A stretch of 64,000 nt of DNA from NCBI GenBank assembly GCA_050952225.1, contig JBMNKL010000001.1, forward strand, positions 62,001 to 126,000. Reading direction: 5' to 3'. A model generated the notes under the pieces. That model ran no database searches. It saw only the letters and a program-made list of their open reading frames with translations, and had not been told where the DNA came from. Source of the DNA: JBMNKL01 sp050952225. Its GTDB lineage: Bacteria > Bacillota > Clostridia > Acetivibrionales > DTU013. Shown piece after piece: positions 1 to 8,954 of the stretch (position 1 is its first letter; the number at the start of each line of letters is the position of its first letter). The translations under genes were made by a program, and so were the position numbers.

Positions 1-223
1 TGGCCATCGTGGTGCCAATTGCGGCTACCATTAAAATTGAACTGTTTTTCAATATATTTGTAATATTATACACGGTAAAAAAAGCTTCGCTTGATAACGA
101 GAATAGGATAAAGATTATCAATGTGACAAAAAACATTCCGGCATTTTTGCCAAGCTTATTATATAAGTTTGCTGCTTTTGCCAGGGAATTGTTTTCCCTT
201 GGTCCAATAAATTTTTCTATCAT
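1..223 (-). CDS. Sugar ABC transporter permease, RbsC family (N-terminal fragment)
   Basis: Only the first 74 codons lie in the window; the gene runs off the left edge. The ATG at 223-221 follows a GGGGGAG ribosome binding site about 11 bases upstream. After a hydrophilic N-terminus of about 28 residues comes a first membrane segment (MFFVTLIIFILFSLSSEAFF) and the pattern TVYNITNILKNSSILMVAA, which is typical of ribose/galactose-type (RbsC/MglC) permeases just after their first helix. It starts 32 bases after the stop of the RbsA-type ATPase, so both should form one importer. No substrate can be named from this piece. Confidence 0.85.
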   Translation of the reverse strand, partial: MIEKFIGPRENNSLAKAANLYNKLGKNAGMFFVTLIIFILFSLSSEAFFTVYNITNILKNSSILMVAAIGTTMA

Positions 224-255
224 AAAGGAATTACTCCCCCTTCGGTATCCGCCTG

Positions 256-1758
256 TTAAATTGCGAGCGAAAGTATTTTCTCCGATGTTATTTCGGGACG
301 TTTTAGTTCACCTGTTATTTCGCCGTCCTTCATAACATAGGTTCTGTCGCTTATACCTACTATTTCCGACTGATCTGAAGAGATGATGAGAACAGCCGCA
401 CCGTTTTTTGCCAGGTTGTTCATGATTTCATAAATATCCGCCTTTGAGCCTACGTCAATTCCCCTTGTGGGCTCATCAAATATGAATATGTCGCATTGGG
501 TGCAAAGCCACTTTGCTACAACCACCTTCTGCTGGTTCCCGCCCGAAAGCGTCAATACTTCCCTGTTCATATCCTCAGTTGACAGTCTCAGGTCCTTTGT
601 GTATCTCAGGGATATTTTTTCTTCAACTTTCTTCTTTATTATTCCGCGCCTAAAAAGCTTCTTCAGCGATGCCTGCACGACATTCGCCTTAATGGGCATT
701 GACAGAATCAAGCCCTCTTCCTTCCTGTCTTCAGGCAGGAATCCCACCTTCATCGCTATGCTCTTTTGGGGAGAGTTGCGGTCGACTTTCCTGTTAAAGA
801 AGTAAATCTCGCCGGAATCCACCCTGTCATACCCGAAGATGGCTTTCGCAAGCTCAGTCCTGCCGGCGCCTATCAGTCCGGCAAGAGATACGATTTCTCC
901 TCTTCTCACGGTAATTGAGCAGTTCCTGAACCTCGCCCCGGTGAGATTTACCGTGCGAAGCACTTCCTCGCCGCCTTCACGTATGTCATCCGCAGTCCTT
1001 CCAAATAAGTCCGTAATCTTTCTGCCGACCATTGCTGTTATAATCGTATCCATGCCAAGCCCGGCCAACCCGGACGTCATGACGAAACGCCCGTCCTTGA
1101 GAACCGTTATCCTGTCGCCTATTTCAAATATTTCTTCCAGCCTGTGCGATATGTATATAATGCTGACTCCTTCATCGCGAAGCTTCCGGACTATTTTAAA
1201 CAGGGAATCAATCTCTTTCCTGGTCAGGCTCGAAGTAGGTTCGTCCATTATAAGTATCCTGGTTTTCATTTGAAGAGCTTTCGCTACTTCCACCATTTGC
1301 TTCTGCGCTATGCTCAGCTTTACAACAAGCGTTTTCGGATCAAGGTCTATGCCAAGATTTTCAAGCACTTTCCTGGATTCACGAACCATAAATTTTTCAT
1401 CAAGTATTCCCAGGGCTTTATTCTTATATGGTTCGCGTCCGAGGAAAATATTCTGGTATATCGTTTTGTTGGGTAAAAGGTTCAGTTCCTGGTGAATAAT
1501 ACCGATGCCCAGCCTTTGGGAATCCTGTACATTGCGTATTTCCACCTTTTCCCCGTCAATAAGGATTTCACCGCTGTCTGCCGTATAAACTCCTGAAAGT
1601 ATTTTTACAAGGGTTGACTTGCCGGCGCCGTTTTCTCCCATGAGGACATGCACTTCGCCTTTATTTGTACTGAAATTAACATTGTCAAGGGCTAGTGTAC
1701 CGGGAAACTTTTTTGTGATATTCTTCATTTCAAGAATACATTTTCCGCCAGTATTCAA
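256..1758 (-). CDS. Sugar ABC transporter ATP-binding protein, RbsA/MglA family
   Basis: A 500-residue double ATPase of the simple-sugar importer family, energising uptake through the permease encoded just downstream. The first domain has a full Walker A (GENGAGKST, about residues 42-50), the family-specific signature LSIAQKQMVEVAKAL and a Walker B ending in ILIMDEPTSSL. The second domain has the degenerate P-loop GLIGAGRTEL, normal for this family, and a canonical LSGGNQQKV signature with IFDEPTRGIDVG. Length is typical. The start is a TTG, supported by a well-spaced GGAGG. It lies 36 bases downstream of the broken URO-D gene and is probably transcribed from the promoter at 3221-3249. No binding-protein gene is visible on this side; it may lie to the left of the window. 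Confidence 0.93.
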   Translation of the reverse strand: MNTGGKCILEMKNITKKFPGTLALDNVNFSTNKGEVHVLMGENGAGKSTLVKILSGVYTADSGEILIDGEKVEIRNVQDSQRLGIGIIHQELNLLPNKTIYQNIFLGREPYKNKALGILDEKFMVRESRKVLENLGIDLDPKTLVVKLSIAQKQMVEVAKALQMKTRILIMDEPTSSLTRKEIDSLFKIVRKLRDEGVSIIYISHRLEEIFEIGDRITVLKDGRFVMTSGLAGLGMDTIITAMVGRKITDLFGRTADDIREGGEEVLRTVNLTGARFRNCSITVRRGEIVSLAGLIGAGRTELAKAIFGYDRVDSGEIYFFNRKVDRNSPQKSIAMKVGFLPEDRKEEGLILSMPIKANVVQASLKKLFRRGIIKKKVEEKISLRYTKDLRLSTEDMNREVLTLSGGNQQKVVVAKWLCTQCDIFIFDEPTRGIDVGSKADIYEIMNNLAKNGAAVLIISSDQSEIVGISDRTYVMKDGEITGELKRPEITSEKILSLAI

Positions 1759-1794
1759 GAAGCTCCCTCCTCGCTTCTGTTTGGATGGGTTTTA

Positions 1795-2950
1795 TTATAT
1801 CCTGGAAAATTCTTTAAACGACTCATATAACGCAACAATGTTTTCTGTCGGCGTATCACGCTGCACATTATGCACTGAAGCAATGACAAAGCCGCCGTTT
1901 CCGCTTAAATCCGATATCCTTCTCCTGACCTCCTCGCGTACTTCAGACGGCGTTTTTACCCCCAGTATGTTTTGGCTGTCACAGGCCCCTCCCCAGAAGG
2001 TTATTTTATTGCCGTACTTTTCTTTAAGCGCCGAGGTATCGCCCATTCCGTCTGCCGACACATGAATGGGATTCAGAGCATCATACCCTATTTCCGTGAT
2101 ATCCGGCAAAAAGTCGGATATTCCGCCGCAGCAATGATATATTATCTTAATATCCGGCTTAATCTCTCTAAGCTTGTTGACAAGCTTAACATGGTACGGT
2201 TTTATTACTTCTCTGTATACTTCAGGATTTATGAGCGGTCCTGTTTGCGCTCCCAGGTCATCCCCTATCACCACGGCATCTATGAACCTGCCGTACTCTT
2301 TCAGGGCAGTCCCATAATACTCAACCTGGAAGTCTATCATCCTGCCAAGCATATATTTGATCATTTCTTGTTCGAGAAGAAGATTAACAAAGAACGGTTC
2401 AAATCCCATCAGCCATTCACAAGCTGACATCGGACAACCGGAAAGATTGTCGGGTCCGGGATTGAATACCACAAAATAATCGGTTCCTTCATGGACCTGC
2501 TTTGCAACTTCACATTGCCTCCTGATTTTTTCCTTGTTTACCTTTGGCCAGGGAAACTTTTCAATATCTTCAATAGATTCTGCTTCCGCGAGAGGGCTTC
2601 CCATCGGGTCAAAATAAAACCCTCCCTCCGGCCTGTACCATTTCAGACCCCATTGGTCTATGAAATAAGTTCCCCCTCTTTCATCGGTAACAAGCCTGAA
2701 TATCGTCTGCCGGTGAAATAACAGGATAGCAATCGGCGCCAAAAAGCCTGCGCACCTCTTCCTCCACGAGCGCCGCCTGCGACGTAAACACGCCGATCGA
2801 CGCATTTTCACCCAAGCCATAATGTTTTTTCAACCTTTTGTACGCGTCAATATGCATGGTCGTATAATGGGCCAGCCCGCCAATATCAACCGGCAGCCTG
2901 TCCGCCTCCTCGTGGTTAAGAGCGCGGTAAACACGTTCTCTGGATGTCAT
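1795..2950 (-). pseudogene. Uroporphyrinogen decarboxylase (URO-D)-family protein, frameshifted
   Basis: Two overlapping frames together encode one URO-D/corrinoid-methyltransferase-like protein of about 384 residues. The first frame (2950 to about 2715) starts MTSRERVYRALNHEEADRLP, typical of the family, after a GGGGG ribosome binding site, and reads through LFGADCYPVISPADD. Sense then continues in the next frame with IFRLVTDERGGTYFIDQWG down to the stop at 1795. Removing one base near the GACGATATTC stretch (about 2700-2715) restores a continuous frame; the span is 3n+1 bases, which fits one inserted base. Members of this family act either in haem synthesis or, more often beside sugar genes, as methyltransferase-like enzymes of unknown substrate; this one is not haem HemE-like in context. 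It is the first gene after the 3221-3249 promoter. The break could be a real mutation or a sequencing error. Confidence 0.85.
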
Positions 2951-3196
2951 GTTTTACCCCCTTTGCATATTTTTAAACACTATCTGTGCCGGGATTTGTT
3001 CATCACTGGTTTTCTCATGATTACTTCCATATACTTGTTGATTATTATATTTCAGTTTCACCTTATGCCTTGGTTCTCTTGTTTTGAATTTGCTTTTACT
3101 TCAGATTCTGTCAGTTTCTGTTTGAGTGGTTTTTCTTTGTGTCTTCTTCTTTTATCACAATAAACCGATGAATTGGTCATAGACTTAAAATTTGGA

Positions 3197-3220
3197 ATAC
3201 CAATGGTATACCATGGGTAT
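3197..3220. promoter_or_regulatory. 24-base inverted repeat, putative operator at +1
   Basis: An inverted repeat, ATACCAATGGTA followed by TACCATGGGTAT, is palindromic over 24 bases with one mismatched pair. It begins directly after the -10 box of the minus-strand promoter and covers the predicted transcription start. That position suits a repressor operator. The core ATGGTATACCAT is a perfect 12-base palindrome. The regulator is not in the window or is not identifiable. Confidence 0.6.
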
Positions 3221-3249
3221 ATAATAATACGGTTAATGTAATCTGTCAA
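3221..3249 (-). promoter_or_regulatory. Sigma-A type promoter of the URO-D/ABC operon
   Basis: Read on the minus strand, TTGACA (3249-3244) is followed by exactly 17 bases and TATTAT (3226-3221). The start would be near 3214, leaving an unusually long leader of about 260 bases before the ATG at 2950. The leader holds no convincing gene; I saw nothing recognisable in 2951-3196 beyond pyrimidine-rich sequence on the plus strand. Confidence 0.7.
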
Positions 3250-3294
3250 TAGATTTCAAAAAATTATTTAACATTTCAATCAGTGAACACCGGG

Positions 3295-3332
3295 TAAGTA
3301 AAGAGAACTCCCGTGATAATAATCAACGGGAG
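3295..3332 (-). terminator. Rho-independent terminator after the aldo/keto reductase
   Basis: On the minus strand, arms CTCCCGT and ACGGGAG (3332-3308) enclose an 11-base loop, and the hairpin is followed by the T-rich tail TTCTCTTTACTT. It lies 42 bases beyond the stop of the aldo/keto reductase and closes the long carbohydrate operon. Confidence 0.75.
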
Positions 3333-3373
3333 CCCCCAAATATACCGTTTTATATAAACGTTTTTGATTCTGG

Positions 3374-4204
3374 CTAAAAGCCGCCGGTTTCGAAGAACTC
3401 GTCAGGAGATTCTCCGGTCCTGTTATATGTGTTTAGTGCGTTTATCGCCGCCATTTCTTCATCCGACAACGAAAAATCAAAGATTTGAAGGTTGCTGATC
3501 ATTCTTTCTTTATGTGTCGTCTTCGGAAGCGGCCTGACACCTCTTTGATATTCCCATCTTAAGGCCACCTGGACTACTGATTTATCGTGCCTTTTTGCAA
3601 TGCTGGTTATTGGCTCCTTGTCAAGCTTCCCCCAAACTATTGGACGCCACGCTTCAACTTGTATGCCTTCGCTTTGGCAGAAAGAAATTAAGTCGTTTGG
3701 CTGGAAAAACGGGTGCATTTCCACCTGGTTTACCATGGGCTTAATTTCACAATTGTCAAGGAGGTTCTTTAATATGGGTTTTATGAAATTGCATACCCCT
3801 ATGACACGGATATACCCATCTTTGTAAAGTTTCTCAAACGCCTTCCATGTTGGCAGATAAGATTCGGTCATACCCGGCCAGTGTATGAGGTATTCATCGA
3901 TATAGTCCAGGCCCAGCCGTTTGAGTGAAGCATCAAAGGCCTTCAGCGTCTCTTCATAGCCATGGCTGTCATTCCAGAGTTTTGTCGTAATATATAGCTC
4001 TTCCCTCGGAATTCCGCAGGATTTGATGCCCTGGCCGACTCCTTCTTCATTCATGTAAATCATTGCCGTATCGAAACTTCTGTAACCGGCCTCCACAGCA
4101 TCACATATTACCCTGCATGCCTCTTCGCCGTTCTTCGTGCGGAATGTTCCCAGGCCTACTGCCGGTACTTCAACGCCATTGTGCAAAGTAAATTTTGGTA
4201 TCAT
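3374..4204 (-). CDS. Aldo/keto reductase
   Basis: A 276-residue NAD(P)H-dependent aldo/keto reductase of the 2,5-diketogluconate reductase-like group. The catalytic tetrad is visible: Asp and Tyr in FDTAMIYMNEEGVG, Lys in ITTKLWND and His in YLIHWPG. The NADPH-binding C-terminal part has PLPKTTHKERM. An upstream in-frame ATG exists at 4237, but the ATG at 4204 is preceded by a strong AAGGAGG, so I chose it; the protein then starts MIPKFTLHNGVEVPAVGLGT, the family's normal N-terminus. It is the last gene of the dehydrogenase/epimerase operon and probably reduces or oxidises a carbonyl intermediate of the imported sugar. Confidence 0.92.
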   Translation of the reverse strand: MIPKFTLHNGVEVPAVGLGTFRTKNGEEACRVICDAVEAGYRSFDTAMIYMNEEGVGQGIKSCGIPREELYITTKLWNDSHGYEETLKAFDASLKRLGLDYIDEYLIHWPGMTESYLPTWKAFEKLYKDGYIRVIGVCNFIKPILKNLLDNCEIKPMVNQVEMHPFFQPNDLISFCQSEGIQVEAWRPIVWGKLDKEPITSIAKRHDKSVVQVALRWEYQRGVRPLPKTTHKERMISNLQIFDFSLSDEEMAAINALNTYNRTGESPDEFFETGGF

Positions 4205-4249
4205 ATTATACCTCCTTGTGTTGGATTGTTTGTTCATAGTATCTGTAAA

Positions 4250-5080
4250 TCAGGCTTTCACTCTCTTTACGATATCCTTTAAATGTGATATCGCCCTTTT
4301 GGCGGCTTCAATATTGTCAGGCCAGGGCAGGCATTCGACCGAGAGCAGCCCGTCATAATTTGTTTCAGCAAGCGTTTTTATAATTGCTTCAAAATCAAAA
4401 GTCCCCGTACCCGGATACCTTCGGGTGTTATCGGCAAAGTGAATATAGCCGAGCCTGCCCCTGCAGGCTCTTATTGCCTCGAGCGGGTCGGTTTCTTCGA
4501 TTCCCATATGGAATGTGTCGAGGTGTATCATGCAGTTCCCTGCAGGATACGTATTGAAAAACTCCACTATTTCGGCAGCATTCACAAAGATATTGGTCTC
4601 ATAACGGTTAATTACCTCTACATTAATTAACACTCCTGCTTGCCCGGCATATTCACCAAGTGCGGCCAAATGGCTTCCAAGCCTGTCCATGTAGGCTTTT
4701 CTGTCCGCACCCGGGGGAACTTTGCCCTTTGCCCATCCGAGCACTACCCCCGCACCCAGTTCCGCCGCCATATCTATATATTTCTTCATCCCATCCATGG
4801 CCCGGGATTGAACCGACTTGTCGTCATCCAGCAGGCTCAGGCCGCCTTCGGTATATAGCCGCCCCGTCACCAGCATTCCAACGCGGCAGCCGCATTCTTC
4901 ACTTGTGCCTTTTACTGCCTTAAAATCAATAGGGGCATTTTCCCTCATGTGAACCTCTATGGCATCATAACCCAGAGATGCGGCCTGCCTGAGGTTGTCG
5001 CATATATCCCCTTTAAGCAATATAGGTGCTGTTTCCGGTGCGTACGGCGCACTGGATATTGCAAATTTCCATGAAGCCAT
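4250..5080 (-). CDS. Sugar phosphate isomerase/epimerase (xylose isomerase-like TIM barrel)
   Basis: A 276-residue TIM-barrel protein of the xylose isomerase-like/ketose 3-epimerase superfamily. The usual metal-ligand pattern of ketose 3-epimerases can be traced: Glu in INVEVINRYET, Asp and His in MIHLDTFHMGIEE, His in LGYIHFADNTRR and Glu in LLSVECLPW. It most likely interconverts a keto-sugar made by the neighbouring dehydrogenases; the substrate cannot be read from the sequence. A paralogue of similar length is encoded at 16984-17820 beside the divergent dehydrogenase, so the two halves of the regulon each pair a zinc dehydrogenase with such an epimerase. The start is backed by GGAAGGG. 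Confidence 0.88.
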   Translation of the reverse strand: MASWKFAISSAPYAPETAPILLKGDICDNLRQAASLGYDAIEVHMRENAPIDFKAVKGTSEECGCRVGMLVTGRLYTEGGLSLLDDDKSVQSRAMDGMKKYIDMAAELGAGVVLGWAKGKVPPGADRKAYMDRLGSHLAALGEYAGQAGVLINVEVINRYETNIFVNAAEIVEFFNTYPAGNCMIHLDTFHMGIEETDPLEAIRACRGRLGYIHFADNTRRYPGTGTFDFEAIIKTLAETNYDGLLSVECLPWPDNIEAAKRAISHLKDIVKRVKA

Positions 5081-5146
5081 ATTCTTGCCCTTCCTTTTCC
5101 TGGTATGATTCTTGCTGTTTCCCCGGCATCGTCTTTATTGTTGTCC

Positions 5147-6205
5147 TTAATCTTTAAAAGTAATCATGACCTTGGTTGCCTTATCCTTGTTATTGCATGC
5201 AAATTCCATTGCTTCGTTTAAATCTTCAAAATCAAAATGGTGCGTGTTCAGAGCGGCGAAGTCATAATTATCCTTAATCCTTGACATAAACCGGATTGTC
5301 CTGGGAAACCAGGTCTTTGTTCCGCCGGAACCTGTCAAATGCAATGTTTTCCATATTGTCTTCCCTAACTCAACAGGTACCTTTCTGCCGATAGAATGAC
5401 CTACCAGGCCTACACGCGCACTATGACCCGCAATGTCAAACAGCGACGCTATGCCGGCATCGTTTCCGGAGCATTCAATTACCACGGAAGCGCCTCTTCC
5501 ATCCGTATGCTTTAAAATTTCCTGCTCGATATTCGACGCCGTCGGATCAAGACAGATATCCGCTCCATATTTATACGCATTTTCCCTGCGTCTTTCGATA
5601 GGATCAATTACTATAACCTTGGCGCCGGAGGTTTTGCAAACCATTGACGCCGAGAGACCTATGGGCCCTGCGCCTATTATGGCCACATCATCGGATGCAT
5701 CCGGATAGCAGCCGTTTCCCCAGACTCCCCAATAGCCGACACTGAATGTCTCGACCCAGGCACCCAGTTCATAATCCCAATCGTCCGGTATTACGTGGGT
5801 ATACTGTTCTTCAAGCAGCATATATTCTCCCATTCCTCCCGGAGAATTGGGCATGAACCCTACCTCACGCATGTTCAGGCAGGCTGAAGGCATTTTACCG
5901 TCCTTGCAGTTGGCACAGTTATTGCATGGAAGCACACAGTCTCCTACGACCTTGTTTCCCGCTTTTACACTGGTCACGTCGCTTCCGACTTCAACCGCTA
6001 TGCCTGACCATTCATGCCCGGGAGTGTATGGCGCTATATCATAGCGCCCCTCTTTGGATTTCCCCTCGTAGCATTCAATATCAGAACCGCAAATCCCGCA
6101 AGCTTTAAGCTTTATAAGCACCTGGTTTGGTCCGGGCTTAGGAAGCTCCACTTCTTCTATCCTTAAATCAAAAGGCCCGTGCATAAATGCAATTTTACAT
6201 TTCAT
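5147..6205 (-). CDS. Zinc-dependent alcohol/polyol dehydrogenase (MDR family)
   Basis: A 352-residue medium-chain dehydrogenase. The catalytic zinc site is indicated by CGICGSDIECY and GHEWSG, and the structural zinc lobe keeps all four cysteines (CNNCANCKDGKMPSAC). The nucleotide-binding fold has GAGPIGLSAS followed by VIVIDP, whose acidic residue suggests NAD preference. Related enzymes oxidise polyols or sugar alcohols. It is separated by 76 bases from the second dehydrogenase upstream and 66 bases from the epimerase downstream. The ATG follows GGGAGG. Confidence 0.92.
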   Translation of the reverse strand: MKCKIAFMHGPFDLRIEEVELPKPGPNQVLIKLKACGICGSDIECYEGKSKEGRYDIAPYTPGHEWSGIAVEVGSDVTSVKAGNKVVGDCVLPCNNCANCKDGKMPSACLNMREVGFMPNSPGGMGEYMLLEEQYTHVIPDDWDYELGAWVETFSVGYWGVWGNGCYPDASDDVAIIGAGPIGLSASMVCKTSGAKVIVIDPIERRRENAYKYGADICLDPTASNIEQEILKHTDGRGASVVIECSGNDAGIASLFDIAGHSARVGLVGHSIGRKVPVELGKTIWKTLHLTGSGGTKTWFPRTIRFMSRIKDNYDFAALNTHHFDFEDLNEAMEFACNNKDKATKVMITFKD

Positions 6206-6281
6206 AGAAAACCTCCCGAGTTTTAGTTAGTATCAGAAATATAACCCTTTTGGACGGATGCCCATTAAGTACATGCAGTTA

Positions 6282-7346
6282 TTAATTCGGGACTACATGT
6301 ATTTTCATTTCCTTTTTCTCCTTGTTGCGTGCAAGTGCTTCAAATCCTTCTTCAACTATGTCATCAAGCTTTATTGTCTTTGTTATGAGGCGTGTAGACG
6401 GTATTTTATTATCCGCAACAAGGCGTATGATCGTGTCATAATCATAGTTGTTGCAGCACCATAGCCCAACCATGTTAATATCCTTCAGTGCCCAGCTCCA
6501 GGGTGACACTTTAACCTGGCCGAGGCTTAATCCGCTCATTACAAACATGCCGCGCTTGCGTATTGCATCAAAACACAGGTTTATTCCGCTTTCACTTCCG
6601 GTGCATTCAAATGCAATGTCTACACCCAGACCGTCGGTACGCTCTCTTATTTCGGACAGGACGTCATCTGTAGTTACGTTAAATACTTCTGTAGCGCCCA
6701 GTTCCAGCATTGTTTTTATCCTGACCGGGTGCTTCTCCGTCATGTATACTTTTGACGCACCCGCCGCATATGAGCACATCATCGTTAAAACCGCCATAGG
6801 GCCGCCGCCTGATATTAGAACAGTATCTCCCGGCTGAAGGTTGCCTCTTCTTATGCCGTACATGGCAAGACAAGTCGGCTCGACCATTGCCCCCTGCTCA
6901 TCGGTCATATGGTCAGGCATCCTTTTAAGCTGGTAATCCTTTACCAGGCAATACTCGGCAAAACCGCCCCAATAAGTCTGCAGTCCCAGCCCTGCCTGCA
7001 TTACACAAAGCTGATACAGTGCTCTTTGGCAAAAATAACACTTTCCGCAATTCTGCAAGGGCGCAATAACCACCCTGTCGCCAATGCTCCAGCCCTCAAC
7101 CCCCGGGCCTAATTCAGCAACCTCACCGCAGAGCTCATGCCCCATTATTACCGGTGCTTTCGCTCCCGTAAGCGGATCGGGTTTATCGACCGGAATGCTG
7201 TGCGGTCCGCTCATATAATCATGAATATCAGTTCCGCATATTCCGCAGCGTTTTACCTTGATGACTACTTCTCCCTTTCCCGGAACCGGTTCCGGAACAT
7301 CCTCCACTCTTATATCCAATTTCCCATGCCAACGCGCTGCCTTCAC
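6282..7346 (-). CDS. Zinc-dependent alcohol dehydrogenase (butanediol/sorbitol dehydrogenase-like)
   Basis: A 354-residue zinc dehydrogenase with CGICGTDIHDY, GHELCGEV and the structural zinc cysteines in CGKCYFCQRALYQLC. A glycine-rich GGGPMAVLTM stands in the dinucleotide-binding region. Overall pattern resembles (R,R)-butanediol and sorbitol/threonine dehydrogenases, which share this layout, so the substrate is open. An ATG at 7370 is possible, but a GTG at 7346 has AAGGAG eight bases before it and gives the expected N-terminus MKAARWHGKLDI. It follows the PTS IIC gene closely. Only about 30% of its motifs match the dehydrogenase at 5147 by eye, so the pair is not a recent duplication. Confidence 0.9.
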   Translation of the reverse strand: MKAARWHGKLDIRVEDVPEPVPGKGEVVIKVKRCGICGTDIHDYMSGPHSIPVDKPDPLTGAKAPVIMGHELCGEVAELGPGVEGWSIGDRVVIAPLQNCGKCYFCQRALYQLCVMQAGLGLQTYWGGFAEYCLVKDYQLKRMPDHMTDEQGAMVEPTCLAMYGIRRGNLQPGDTVLISGGGPMAVLTMMCSYAAGASKVYMTEKHPVRIKTMLELGATEVFNVTTDDVLSEIRERTDGLGVDIAFECTGSESGINLCFDAIRKRGMFVMSGLSLGQVKVSPWSWALKDINMVGLWCCNNYDYDTIIRLVADNKIPSTRLITKTIKLDDIVEEGFEALARNKEKKEMKIHVVPN

Positions 7347-7381
7347 AACAAACACTCCTTTTTTACACATTTCTTATTTAT

Positions 7382-8734
7382 TTAATTGATTATTGATTTC
7401 GTATTCATGGTTAATTTCTTATAATACCTGAAGCAGACATAGCCTGCTCCAATTATCAATGGCATTGTCAGTATGGCGTACATACGGCCCTGCAGCAAGT
7501 CGGCAAGCCAGATGTTTATATATGTGCTGCCGTTAAGGCTTGCAGCGAATTTTCCTGTAACTCCTCCCATATCATACGATATCCTTTCCGCAATACCTGC
7601 GTATACCGGCGCAACAACAGGCGCCAGCAGGAAATTCAGCAAGATAACCGGTATGCTTGTCAATACGATACGGATAACATTGCCTTTGCATACGGCAACA
7701 ATTACAATGATTATACTGACAATGTTCATCAGGTCCCCCATCGGGAAAATATCTATCCAGCTTATAAGCGCTCCCATCAGCAGCGCCACGGGTATCAATA
7801 AAACCGTGGAAATAATAACTGACGGGTCGTCGGCCACAACAAGGTGATTTACTCCGACATACATTTTTCTGTTATTTCCTATTTTTTTCTCGGCAAATGA
7901 AGCCGTTGCGTCAGCTACAGGTGAAAATCCTTCCTTCATAAATTTCAGCACCTGTGGCAGCAAAATAAACACAGCAGTGAATCTGACACTGAAATCAAGT
8001 GATTCCGCAATAGTATGACCGCAGCCCAGCGATAATGCCAATCCTGCTGCAAGCGCAACAAATCCCGGGCTTAGCAGTACCTTCAATTCACCTTTCAACT
8101 CTTTGGGCTGAAAGTTTAACTTTCTGATACCTGGTACTTTATCTATCAACCAGTCCATCACGATGGCAACCGGCAAGTAAACAAGGCTGTTGGCTGTTGA
8201 CACGCACTGGTTCCTCTCTGTCCGGTAATATCTCTTTACTGCCGGGTTTGCCCATTCACACAGCTTGATGCTTATCGCCGACATTATTATGTCGGCAATG
8301 ATAACAAGCAAAACCGAACCGGTAGCCGAATATACGATTAATGATGCCACGGCGATATGCCAGTAGTTCCAGATGTCCACATTGATAATATTCGTCCATT
8401 TCTTCCATAGCAGCAACAGGTTTACGGCAATATACACGGGAACAATTATATATATCACGTCAAATGACCAGACAAGCATTGCAATAACAGGCCAGCCTAC
8501 ATCAGTAACACCCGCACCGCCCCTGTTAAGCGACGTAATGGCGTTAATTACCGGAAGCGATGTCTCTATGAAGAAGGACGATAAAATAGAGATTCCAATT
8601 TGGGCTATGCTTATATGCAATGCGCCTTTAACCGCATCAAGCAGGCGTGCTCCCATTATGAGGGCAAGTGCCAGCATCAGTAGAGGAAGTAATATATACG
8701 ATTTTAATGATAGAATTATTTGAAGTATATCCAT
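7382..8734 (-). CDS. PTS galactitol-type EIIC component (GatC family), orphan
   Basis: A 450-residue polytopic membrane protein with the start and organisation of the galactitol/SgcC family of PTS IIC permeases: a hydrophobic N-terminus with GARLLDAVKGALHISIAQIGI, a middle stretch GKFSPVADATASFAEKK-like (here GFSPVADATASFAEKK) and WLADLLQGRMYAI near the C-terminus. In the PTS this component carries the sugar alcohol across the membrane while IIA and IIB pass the phosphate. Neither IIA nor IIB is encoded nearby, so it either borrows them from elsewhere or works without phosphorylation. It sits inside an ABC-transporter operon, downstream of the binding protein. The start follows AGGGGAG. Confidence 0.85.
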   Translation of the reverse strand: MDILQIILSLKSYILLPLLMLALALIMGARLLDAVKGALHISIAQIGISILSSFFIETSLPVINAITSLNRGGAGVTDVGWPVIAMLVWSFDVIYIIVPVYIAVNLLLLWKKWTNIINVDIWNYWHIAVASLIVYSATGSVLLVIIADIIMSAISIKLCEWANPAVKRYYRTERNQCVSTANSLVYLPVAIVMDWLIDKVPGIRKLNFQPKELKGELKVLLSPGFVALAAGLALSLGCGHTIAESLDFSVRFTAVFILLPQVLKFMKEGFSPVADATASFAEKKIGNNRKMYVGVNHLVVADDPSVIISTVLLIPVALLMGALISWIDIFPMGDLMNIVSIIIVIVAVCKGNVIRIVLTSIPVILLNFLLAPVVAPVYAGIAERISYDMGGVTGKFAASLNGSTYINIWLADLLQGRMYAILTMPLIIGAGYVCFRYYKKLTMNTKSIIN

Positions 8735-8742
8735 GGCTCCCC

Positions 8743-8940
8743 TTACGCCCGCATGACCTCTGCTATCTTTAATGACCCGTCTTCAGCAGTTTCGCTTCGC
8801 CTGGCGCTTGTCTCATAAATTGCTGCAATGATATTTATTTTGCATATTGCAGGCAGGTCCGCAATGGAGTGAACCCGCCCGCATATGCAGTTCCTAACGG
8901 CCTGTCTAACATTGCGTTTATCCGGAACCGGCCGCCCTGG
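8743..8940 (-). pseudogene. C-terminal remnant of a Gfo/Idh/MocA-type oxidoreductase (tentative)
   Basis: The gap between the binding-protein gene and the PTS IIC gene has an open frame of 65 codons with no plausible start and an in-frame stop just upstream. It reads RNVRQAVRNCICGRVHSIAD, then continues to INIIAAIYETSARR and ends SLKIAEVMRA. The pattern of a conserved small helix followed by I(I/L)xAIYESA near the C-terminus is characteristic of Gfo/Idh/MocA dehydrogenases. I infer that such a gene once stood here and lost its first 250 or more codons. This is a motif judgement on a short piece and could be wrong. Confidence 0.45.
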
Positions 8941-8954
8941 TTAGATTCTGCTTA

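Noticed and set aside
3058..3249. Minus-strand frame of 63 codons in the URO-D operon leader
   Set aside because: It starts within the promoter itself, so it cannot be transcribed whole, and shows no family.
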